From: JTS-RE37 sp041744575
Lineage (GTDB): Bacteria > Bacteroidota > Bacteroidia > Flavobacteriales > Flavobacteriaceae
DNA length: 6,414 bases
Assembly (NCBI GenBank): GCA_041744575.1
Contig: JBGTKP010000042.1
Coordinates: 1-6,414 of the forward strand
Direction of reading: 5' to 3'
Numbering within the stretch: position 1 is the first letter of the stretch; the number at the start of each line of letters is the position of its first letter. The translations under genes and the position numbers were made by a program. Positions 1-5,035 of this stretch are shown here, piece after piece. The notes under the pieces are model-generated. The model worked only from the letters and a program-made list of their open reading frames with translations, was not told the origin of the DNA and made no database searches.

Positions 1-281
1 AGCTCTCCAAAGCATATGTGCGCAGCCCCGAGTGTAATGGCATCATTGAGCGTTTTCACAGAACCCTGAATGAGCAGACCTTTCAGGTCAATAATTATGA
101 GTCCTTGAAGGAAGCTAAAAAAGAAATTAAAACATTTATTGATAATTACAATAACCATTGGATGCTCCACAGGTTTAATTGTTCTTCACCTGTAGAAGCT
201 AGAATGAAATACCTATTAGAGACACAAAAGAAGGCAGCTTAAAATTAATCGAAATTTACTCGGTTATTTGAGGCTAATACA
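1..281 (+). mobile_element. 3'-terminal part of an insertion sequence (IS3/IS481-like), left part outside the window
   Basis: The element holds the end of a DDE transposase gene followed by about 39 nt of non-coding sequence. The right boundary is inferred at 281. There the plus strand reads CTAATACA, so the end read inward is TGTATTAGCC, which has the 5'-TG...CA-3' ends common in IS3 and IS481 elements. Immediately beyond it the McrB-like reading frame (minus strand) begins to match its family (I-E-F-R). The left end and any target-site duplication lie outside the window, so neither the terminal inverted repeat nor the family can be confirmed. Confidence 0.7.
3..242 (+). CDS. DDE/rve-type IS transposase, C-terminal fragment (5' end outside window)
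   Basis: The frame is open from the left edge and ends at TAA 240-242, giving 79 visible residues. It reads YVRSPECNGIIERFHRTLNEQ, the end of an integrase-core (rve) domain. The glutamate in N-G-I-I-E-R-F (codon 48-50) fits the third acidic residue of the DDE catalytic triad, by analogy with the IS3 orfB and IS481 families. The rest, with F-I-D-N-Y-N-N-H-W and L-H-R-F-N-C-S-S-P-V-E-A-R, is the usual tail in which a helix is followed by an 'R...SP.E' motif. The enzyme would cut and join IS ends in the cytoplasm. A GTG at 18 is only an internal valine codon; the true start lies upstream of the window. Whether the full gene is intact cannot be judged. IS3 versus IS481 family assignment is uncertain. 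Confidence 0.85.
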   Translation, partial: LSKAYVRSPECNGIIERFHRTLNEQTFQVNNYESLKEAKKEIKTFIDNYNNHWMLHRFNCSSPVEARMKYLLETQKKAA

Positions 282-1341
282 ATACGCGGAATTCGATGGT
301 ATTGGCTCTGTCAAGAACTTTTGGGCTAAACATATTGGTCGTTTCGTCAATATTAACGGTACCAATTATAAATAGATTAGCTGGTAAATGTAGATTTGAT
401 GGTACTCCATTGTTCACCGTGCCTTCAGGGTACAGAGGAATTTTTTCTTTAGATTCCATTGCACTAAGAAAATCGGCAAAATAGCGTTCCACGTGACTTA
501 AGTTCATTTCATCCAGAATCAGAAAATAAGGCAATTCAGGATTAGAATTTGCATGAATAATTAAATCAAGTACGCCACTATCGGGCTTTACATATTCCTC
601 TGGTTTGAGAGCATTTGGATATCCCAGCAAAGGTTCACGATTGGTCCAATCGGCACCTACAGGAATAAGGCGATACTGAATTTCATCCTGACAAATCCAT
701 TTTACAAAGGCTTGTGCCAATTTGGTTTTTCCTGATCCAGAAAGACCTGTTAAAATAACAAAGGGTTTAGTAATTAGAGAAGCACAAAACCGTAATATTA
801 GTTTAGAGCTATATGATAATCCGCTAATAGAAATATCACTCTTGAACTGGTTCAGATGAAAATGAACGTCCGGCAATGATACCTTCGTAGTTGAAAATGT
901 TATAGATTTGTATATTTGAATTAGTTCATTCAAATCTTTTTCCATTATTTCTTTTTCCGGGAGGCTTTCTACATTGTATGATTTGAAGACCAAAGACTGT
1001 CCATATCTTGCTGGCTTAGCTAAGCCTTTCTTATCAAAATACTCCCTTATCGATTCACTATCTGTAACATTCCATTTTTGATCTGGAGTGTTACTTTCAC
1101 TAATTCCATATGTCAGAAATAATGTTTCAGAATCCTTATAATATAAATAGGCTGGATATATTCCTTTGCTGGTGGTATTAGGGTCAATTAAAAATGAAAT
1201 CCACGGGATAAGGGCAGAATTGCCTTGACCAAAACTAACTTTAACCTTGGTGCCATTGTATTCGGAACCGAAGTGTTTGGTTTTTAAATCATTTGTTTTT
1301 GCCTGCTCCAAAAACTGAATTAATTGATTATAATATCCCAT
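274..1341 (-). CDS. McrB-like AAA+ NTPase of a type IV restriction system, C-terminally truncated at an IS end
   Basis: The protein is 355 residues from the preferred ATG at 1341. Residues about 2-150 resemble the MrcB-like N-terminal domain (DUF3578), including FLEQAKTNDLKTKHF and KVKVSFGQGNSALIPWISF; in E. coli McrB this domain recognises modified DNA. The AAA+ core follows: Walker A GLSGSGKT (199-206, K205), G-A-D-W-T-N-R-E-P-L-L-G-Y, Walker B LILDEMN (D277, E278), a sensor-1 like GTVN (N330) and L-D-R-A-N with a likely arginine finger (R345). Family members normally continue well past this point with a helical lid; here only I-E-F-R-V-L-Y and a TAG remain, and the last codons run into the inferred IS end at 281. 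McrC, the nuclease partner usually encoded just downstream, is absent. The start at 1341 fits the domain boundary and has a weak purine-rich stretch (AAAGAGAAA) upstream; a longer frame starts at ATG 1434, adding 31 residues that do not look like the family. Probably non-functional, so effectively a pseudogene. Confidence 0.85.
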   Translation of the reverse strand: MGYYNQLIQFLEQAKTNDLKTKHFGSEYNGTKVKVSFGQGNSALIPWISFLIDPNTTSKGIYPAYLYYKDSETLFLTYGISESNTPDQKWNVTDSESIREYFDKKGLAKPARYGQSLVFKSYNVESLPEKEIMEKDLNELIQIYKSITFSTTKVSLPDVHFHLNQFKSDISISGLSYSSKLILRFCASLITKPFVILTGLSGSGKTKLAQAFVKWICQDEIQYRLIPVGADWTNREPLLGYPNALKPEEYVKPDSGVLDLIIHANSNPELPYFLILDEMNLSHVERYFADFLSAMESKEKIPLYPEGTVNNGVPSNLHLPANLFIIGTVNIDETTNMFSPKVLDRANTIEFRVLY

Positions 1342-1468
1342 AGTAATTTCTCTTTTGTTACCCTCAATTTTAAAAACGCGCAAACTTCGGTATTGAATCT
1401 TATGTTTAACTAACACAAATAAAAGGGATTTCATATGTACAATTAAAACATTCTTAATTTAGATTATT

Positions 1469-1604
1469 AAGCGTTGCTAGACGGGGAGTTGCTTACAATG
1501 CTCAAAAAAATTATTGAATTAAAATACTATTTCCCACACACCTTAGGAAATACTTTCTATACTTGATAAACCTGAACAAAGAACTATTAAATGTCGCAAC
1601 GCTT
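1469..1604. repeat. Perfect 9-bp inverted repeat pair, 118 nt apart
   Basis: AAGCGTTGC at 1469-1477 is the exact reverse complement of GCAACGCTT at 1596-1604. The match does not extend inward and the flanks show no obvious target duplication (AGATTATT on the left, GCAGTATT on the right), so a MITE is possible but not supported. A 9-bp match over this length could arise by chance. Confidence 0.3.
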
Positions 1605-1676
1605 GCAGTATTCGTTCAGGGAACAAAAAGTCTAAACCTACAAAATATTAAAATGGCGTTACACCCTCTAATTTCC

Positions 1677-1684
1677 TATATTTA
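1677..1684 (+). promoter_or_regulatory. Candidate Bacteroidota -7 promoter element for the hydrolase gene
   Basis: TATATTTA matches the Bacteroidota -7 consensus TAnnTTTG at all but the last base and lies 41 nt before the ATG at 1726, which would give a leader of about 35 nt. No clear TTTG is found about 18 nt upstream (GGCGTTA occupies that position), so the call rests on one element. Confidence 0.25.
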
Positions 1685-1725
1685 AGAGACCAGACAGACA
1701 GTAGATTACCTCAATTATTGCGCTT

Positions 1726-3045
1726 ATGAAAATCCGGAACGACAGTGCATCTATACAGAACCAATCAAGGAGGGAATTTTTATCTTCTGCGGCCCTTTTG
1801 GGGATAATCCCGATTTTTCCTAATAACTTTCAACAGATGCACCCGCAATCCGGCGAATATGTCTCTGAGGATTCGGTATCTACAAGTGCTGATGGCAGTA
1901 GTATTATTGGTGCCTACGGGCCGTGGGTTTCGAAAATACCCGAAAGCCCTCCCACACTCTCCTTTCGAAATCTAAAATTTAATGATGTTAATGCCTGGCG
2001 TGAGCAGGCCTTGACAAAAACCCGGGAGCTGATGGCCGCTCCTGAACTGAAGGGTTTTGTCCCGGAGGTAACAGTAAAGGCCACCTATGAATATGATGGT
2101 TTGATAGTGGAGGAACTGCAATGGCAGCTCCCCTATGGAAATCCAACGGAAGCCATTTTGCTGAAACCTGCCGGGGCCACCGGACCCTTACCTACGGTTT
2201 TGGGATTACACGATCACGGCGGCCAGAAATATTTTGGAAAAAGAAAGATTACCCGGACTTCCGATGTCCAGAATCTAGCCATTACAGAACATCAAAAAGA
2301 CTATTATTCCGGATTGCCGTGGGCCAACGAACTGGCCAAACGGGGCTATGTGGTATTGGTACACGATGTATTCACTTTTGGTTCCAGAAGGGTCTTGTAC
2401 AAAGATGTATCGGGCATTGGCTGGGGGCCATGCAATGTAGGGGATATGTCGGAAGACAACCCGGAAGCCATTGATAATATAAATATTTACAATGAATGGG
2501 CGGCTGCACATGAGCACATCCTATCCAAATCCTTATTTTGTGCCGGGACCACCTGGCCCGGGATGACCCTGGCCGAGGATCGCATCGCACTGGATATTTT
2601 GTGCAACCGTCCGGATGTTGATGCCACGAATGTGGGATGCTGCGGCCTGTCCGGCGGCGGGTTGCGCACAGATTACCTGGGCGGACTGGATCACAGGATC
2701 AAATGTGCAATCAGCGTTGGGTTTATGTCTACCTGGAACGACTTCCTGCTCAACAAATCGTTTACCCATACCTGGATGACATACATCCCGCTCCTACCCA
2801 ACTACCTGGATTTTCCGGAAGTACTGGGGCTACGGGTACCCCTGCCCACCATGGTCATGAGCAATACGGAAGACCAGTTGTATACGCTGCCCGAGATGAA
2901 AAAAGCGGATGCAATTTTAAAGGAGGTCTATACCAAGGCGGGAGCTGCCGACAAGTATAGCGGTAAGTTCTATCCGGGGGGCCATAAATTTGATGCGACC
3001 ATGCAAGAGGATGCATTCAATTGGTTCGACACCTGGTTGAAATAA
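1726..3045 (+). CDS. Tat-exported alpha/beta hydrolase (dienelactone hydrolase/acetyl xylan esterase-like)
   Basis: The protein has 439 residues. It opens with a twin-arginine signal, S-R-R-E-F-L-S-S-A-A-L-L-G-I (R15, R16), followed by a hydrophobic stretch, so it is probably exported folded through Tat to the periplasm. The mature part is an alpha/beta-hydrolase fold: an oxyanion-strand motif LGLHDHGG (160-166), the nucleophile elbow G-L-S-G-G (S309), a likely acid in S-N-T-E-D-Q (D383) and the catalytic histidine in YPGGHKF (H420). The block W-P-G-M-T-L-A-E-D-R-I-A-L-D-I-L before the elbow is typical of the large secreted hydrolases grouped with acetyl xylan esterases and dienelactone hydrolases (Abhydrolase_7-like) in Bacteroidota and Planctomycetes. 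The likely reaction is ester hydrolysis, perhaps on a carbohydrate ester; the substrate is unknown. The ATG at 1726 is chosen because the signal peptide begins there; there is no Shine-Dalgarno sequence. A TIM-barrel isomerase-like gene follows 57 nt downstream and may be co-transcribed. Confidence 0.85.
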   Translation: MKIRNDSASIQNQSRREFLSSAALLGIIPIFPNNFQQMHPQSGEYVSEDSVSTSADGSSIIGAYGPWVSKIPESPPTLSFRNLKFNDVNAWREQALTKTRELMAAPELKGFVPEVTVKATYEYDGLIVEELQWQLPYGNPTEAILLKPAGATGPLPTVLGLHDHGGQKYFGKRKITRTSDVQNLAITEHQKDYYSGLPWANELAKRGYVVLVHDVFTFGSRRVLYKDVSGIGWGPCNVGDMSEDNPEAIDNINIYNEWAAAHEHILSKSLFCAGTTWPGMTLAEDRIALDILCNRPDVDATNVGCCGLSGGGLRTDYLGGLDHRIKCAISVGFMSTWNDFLLNKSFTHTWMTYIPLLPNYLDFPEVLGLRVPLPTMVMSNTEDQLYTLPEMKKADAILKEVYTKAGAADKYSGKFYPGGHKFDATMQEDAFNWFDTWLK

Positions 3046-3052
3046 GGGAGGT

Positions 3053-3084
3053 ACGATCATCCTGTAAGGGTGGTCCATAATCGT
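3053..3084 (+). other. Imperfect hairpin in the gap between hydrolase and isomerase-like genes
   Basis: CATCC (3058-3062) can pair with GGGTG (3068-3072) around a TGTAA loop with one G-U pair, and the outer ACGAT (3053-3057) with ATCGT (3080-3084) across a 7-nt bulge. It lacks a following T-tract, so it is not a standard intrinsic terminator. It could be an mRNA processing or stability element, or chance. Confidence 0.2.
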
Positions 3085-3102
3085 TAAAAATTATACTAAG
3101 TT

Positions 3103-3960
3103 ATGAAGTACTCAAGAACGTCATTTTTAAAACTCCTGGGCCTGGGCGGATTGGCCGCAACAACGAATTTTCTTAAAGCTGCCCCACTTAGCGATTTCAC
3201 TAGTGCAAGTTATAATGCCTTGAGAGATTCAGGGTTGACGCTCGGACTGGCATCCTATACCACGCGGGAATATAGTCTAGAGGAAACCCTTACCATGGCC
3301 AAAAGACTAAACCTTCAAAAAATAGCGGTCAAAAGCATGCACCTGCCTTTGGAGAGCAGCGAGGAGGTAATCCGGAACGTCTTAGAAAAAGTGGAAAGTG
3401 CAGGACTCAGCTTGTATGGGGCCGGCGTGATCTATATGAAAACGGCGGCCGAGGTGGAAAACGTCTTTCGCTATGCGAAAGCCGCCAAATTAGAACTCAT
3501 AATTGGGGTGCCGAATCACGACTTGTTGCCATTGGTGGAAAAGAAAGTCAAGGAAATCAATATCAAGCTGGCGATCCATAACCATGGGCCGGGGGATGAA
3601 GTATACCCCACGCCTGAAGTGGTTTATGAGAAAATTAAATCGCTAGATCCGCGAATCGGACTATGTATCGATATCGGTCATGTACAACGCCTGGGGCTGG
3701 ATCCGGCGGCTAACATTACCAAATACGCGGATCGGCTCTTGGATGTCCACCTGAAAGACGTGGACAGGGCCGAGGCGGAAGGGGAGTCGGTGGAGCTGGG
3801 AAGGGGCGTCATAGATATCCCGGCAGTTATCAGGGCCTTACAGGCAATCAACTATTCCGGGGTGATGGCGCTGGAATACGAAAAAGATGGCCATGATGTG
3901 CTTCCCGGCCTTTCGGAGTGCGTAGGGTATACGAACGGGGTAATGGATACCTTAAAATAG
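3103..3960 (+). CDS. Exported xylose isomerase-like TIM-barrel protein (sugar phosphate isomerase/epimerase superfamily)
   Basis: The protein has 285 residues. The N-terminus YSRTSFLKLLGLGGLAATT followed by K-A-A-P-L resembles a Tat signal (S-R-R-x-F-L-K), but the second arginine is threonine (R5-T6), so Tat use is uncertain; export itself looks likely. The rest fits the AP endonuclease 2/xylose isomerase-like TIM barrel: LGLASYTTREYSLEE at the first strand, the metal-site histidine strand KLAIHNHG (H159, H161), LCIDIGH (D190, H193), DVHLKD (H216, D219) and the terminal acidic strand ALEYEKD (E258, E260). Family members isomerise or epimerise sugars or cyclitols with a divalent metal; no specific substrate can be assigned. 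Exported versions of this superfamily occur in Bacteroidota beside secreted hydrolases and oxidoreductases, matching the hydrolase gene 57 nt upstream. The ATG at 3103 is supported by the signal sequence; no Shine-Dalgarno motif precedes it. The gene ends with TAG at 3958-3960. Confidence 0.85.
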   Translation: MKYSRTSFLKLLGLGGLAATTNFLKAAPLSDFTSASYNALRDSGLTLGLASYTTREYSLEETLTMAKRLNLQKIAVKSMHLPLESSEEVIRNVLEKVESAGLSLYGAGVIYMKTAAEVENVFRYAKAAKLELIIGVPNHDLLPLVEKKVKEINIKLAIHNHGPGDEVYPTPEVVYEKIKSLDPRIGLCIDIGHVQRLGLDPAANITKYADRLLDVHLKDVDRAEAEGESVELGRGVIDIPAVIRALQAINYSGVMALEYEKDGHDVLPGLSECVGYTNGVMDTLK

Positions 3961-4096
3961 TTGCTATCTGAGGAGTAAATGCTTCAACTAGCCATTCGGA
4001 GAGGGAAAGACCAAATCTTCTACTGGATATCTTTTACGTCTTTGAGGGTCATACCTTAACTTATATTAAAATTGTTCAGAATTAAAATACAATCAG
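3961..4096. other. Short intergenic region with a possible promoter
   Basis: No recognisable gene lies here. It contains a 26-codon frame (3979-4059) preceded by GAGGAG, which is discussed as a finding, and a weak promoter candidate at 4041-4069. No hairpin plus T-tract terminator was found after the TIM-barrel gene, so read-through into the next gene is possible. Confidence 0.5.
4041..4069 (+). promoter_or_regulatory. Weak candidate Bacteroidota promoter for the NTF2-like gene
   Basis: TTTG at 4041-4044 is followed after 17 nt by TATATTAA (4062-4069), which matches six of eight positions of TAnnTTTG counting the two free bases. Transcription would start near 4076, about 20 nt before the ATG at 4097. 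The -7 element is imperfect in its last two bases. Confidence 0.25.
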
Positions 4097-4555
4097 ATGA
4101 TGAAAAATACTACCCTTCTTATCGTGTGCACTTTTTTGGCTATCTCAGGGGTATATGCTCAGGACAGCACCGACAATACGGAACAAAGGCAACAAATTGT
4201 TGCCCTGGTCGATGCCTATGCACAGGCCAGGGAGCAGCATGATACCGTTCTGCTCAAAAGCATTTTAACTGAAGATATAGATCAATTGGTTTCTTCGGGG
4301 GAATGGCGAACGGGTAAAAAGGAGTCCATGGAAGGGATGCAGCAAAGCGCTACCGAAAACCCGGGGACACGAACGCTTAAAGTTGAAAAAATCCGCTTTC
4401 TGAATCCGGGAAGTGCCCTAGCAGATGCCCGATATGAAATTGCGAATCCCGATGGCACCGTCCGGAAGATGTGGAGCACTTTTATCGTAGTGTATCACGA
4501 GGAAAATTGGAAAATAGCTGCCATCAGAAATATGCTCCCGGCAAGTCCGCAATAA
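4097..4555 (+). CDS. Secreted NTF2/SnoaL-like domain protein (DUF4440/SgcJ-type)
   Basis: The protein has 152 residues. It starts with a Sec signal peptide, M-M-K-N-T-T-L-L-I-V-C-T-F-L-A-I-S-G-V-Y-A, with probable cleavage after V-Y-A (residue 21). The mature 130 residues fit the small cone-shaped NTF2-like fold of the DUF4440/SgcJ-EcaC group: a first helix I-V-A-L-V-D-A-Y-A-Q-A-R-E-Q-H-D, then L-L-K-S-I-L-T-E-D-I-D-Q-L-V-S-S-G-E-W, a G-K-K-E helix, and C-terminal strands ending W-K-I-A-A-I-R-N-M. Such domains bind small ligands or act as enzymes or accessory proteins; function cannot be set from sequence. It is probably periplasmic or secreted. Either of two adjacent ATGs (4097, 4100) could be used; the difference is one residue. 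It lies 136 nt downstream of the TIM-barrel gene and may be expressed from its own promoter. Confidence 0.8.
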   Translation: MMKNTTLLIVCTFLAISGVYAQDSTDNTEQRQQIVALVDAYAQAREQHDTVLLKSILTEDIDQLVSSGEWRTGKKESMEGMQQSATENPGTRTLKVEKIRFLNPGSALADARYEIANPDGTVRKMWSTFIVVYHEENWKIAAIRNMLPASPQ

Positions 4556-4572
4556 GGTTCTTTATAGAGATC

Positions 4573-4610
4573 GTTTCAATATAAATAGGTGGGCGCTGGA
4601 TTATTGAAAC
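4573..4610 (+). repeat. 9-bp inverted repeat downstream of the NTF2-like gene
   Basis: GTTTCAATA (4573-4581) is the exact reverse complement of TATTGAAAC (4602-4610), with a 20-nt loop containing GGTGGGCGCTGG. It starts 17 nt after the stop codon, so it may mark the 3' end of that transcript, but no T-tract follows and the call as a terminator is weak. Confidence 0.35.
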
Positions 4611-4762
4611 CAATACAACGAAAACTGAAAATCCGTTGCAATGCGCAACACAAAACTATATCTGGGCGAAAATGCTTTGGACAACAGAAGTATCCCACAG
4701 TAGGTTTAAAATGTAATTAAGCTTCGCAGTGAACATTTGCCTACAATTTGGACCCCAATCTC

Positions 4763-4781
4763 AAGTGGGCAATTCCCACTT
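4763..4781. repeat. Perfect 7-bp hairpin
   Basis: AAGTGGG (4763-4769) and CCCACTT (4775-4781) pair fully around the loop CAATT. No run of T follows on either strand, so it is not a typical terminator. It may be a protein-binding site or an RNA structure. Confidence 0.4.
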
Positions 4782-4835
4782 AACATCCCTCACTTTCCAG
4801 TAGGATCAACGGGTAAATTCCTACACCAGCCGCTC

Positions 4836-4850
4836 CTATTCCCGGAATAG
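4836..4850. promoter_or_regulatory. Operator-like palindrome CTATTCC-C-GGAATAG
   Basis: Two perfect 7-bp arms flank a single central base, the geometry of a dimeric repressor or activator site. It lies 44 nt upstream of the -33 element of the promoter candidate at 4894-4923, a position better suited to an activator. The cognate regulator is not in the window. Confidence 0.3.
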
Positions 4851-4893
4851 CATCCGACAGCAGTGAATAAGACCATGAAATAGGCATTAACTC

Positions 4894-4923
4894 TTTGATT
4901 ATCAAAAAAATAGTTTATATTTA
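4894..4923 (+). promoter_or_regulatory. Bacteroidota-type promoter for the propeller lipoprotein gene, overlapping a 13-bp palindrome
   Basis: TTTG at 4894-4897 is followed after 18 nt by TATATTTA (4916-4923), which fits TAnnTTTG except for the last base. Spacing and both elements are close to the phylum consensus. The -33 element is part of the palindrome TTTGATTATCAAA (4894-4906), two perfect 6-bp arms around a central T, which could serve as an operator. Transcription would start near 4930. Confidence 0.45.
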
Positions 4924-5035
4924 GTACTGAAAATAGACTTGTAGTTCCCCCTCTGTTCCTTTTAATTCCAAGATCACGTTTCTACCGTGCTATTCGGGTT
5001 TCACTTTGCCTTGTAACCCATTAAACAACCATAGC

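Larger units (their letters stand above)
1342..1725. other. Divergent intergenic region between the McrB-like remnant and the hydrolase gene
   Basis: No convincing coding sequence is present; the ATG frames at 1498 and 1591 give only 22 and 14 codons without ribosome-binding sites. The stretch is AT-rich. It contains a perfect 9-bp inverted repeat, AAGCGTTGC (1469-1477) with GCAACGCTT (1596-1604), enclosing a smaller 7-bp stem, TATTTCC (1528-1534) with GGAAATA (1546-1552). No terminator with a T-tract was seen. The region must hold promoters for both divergent genes. The part 1342-1434 would be coding if the upstream ATG of the McrB-like frame were used. Confidence 0.6.
4556..5035. other. 480-nt intergenic region rich in inverted repeats, leader of the propeller lipoprotein gene
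   Basis: I find no credible coding sequence on either strand. The stretch contains a 9-bp inverted repeat just after the NTF2-like gene (4573-4610), a small GTTGC/GCAAC stem (4635-4649), a perfect 7-bp hairpin (4763-4781), a 6-bp stem GTAGGA/TCCTAC (4800-4824), and two odd-centred palindromes (4836-4850 and 4894-4906). The second palindrome overlaps the best promoter candidate. The predicted transcript would have a leader of about 105 nt before the ATG at 5036. No known riboswitch was recognised. Confidence 0.6.

Noticed and set aside
296..484. Plus-strand 62-codon frame opposite the McrB-like gene
   Set aside because: It is the antisense shadow of the AAA+ coding region and shows no signal or domain of its own.
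1470..1500. Integron attC-like core sites (GTTGCTA, GTTGCTT)
   Set aside because: They do not fit the GTTRRRY core, and no paired complementary site or integrase was found.
1498..1566. 22-codon frame starting at ATG 1498
   Set aside because: It has no ribosome-binding site, no recognisable sequence and strongly AT-driven composition.
2121..2960. Alternative-frame ORFs on both strands within the hydrolase gene
   Set aside because: The hydrolase frame carries the complete catalytic motifs; the others have low-complexity or Cys/Arg/Pro-rich sequences typical of shadow frames.
4573..4610. Possible CRISPR repeat (GTTTCAATA...TATTGAAAC)
   Set aside because: Only one copy exists in the window and no spacers or cas genes are nearby.
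4763..4781. Intrinsic terminator
   Set aside because: The hairpin is perfect but no T-tract follows on either strand and it lies more than 200 nt after the nearest stop codon.
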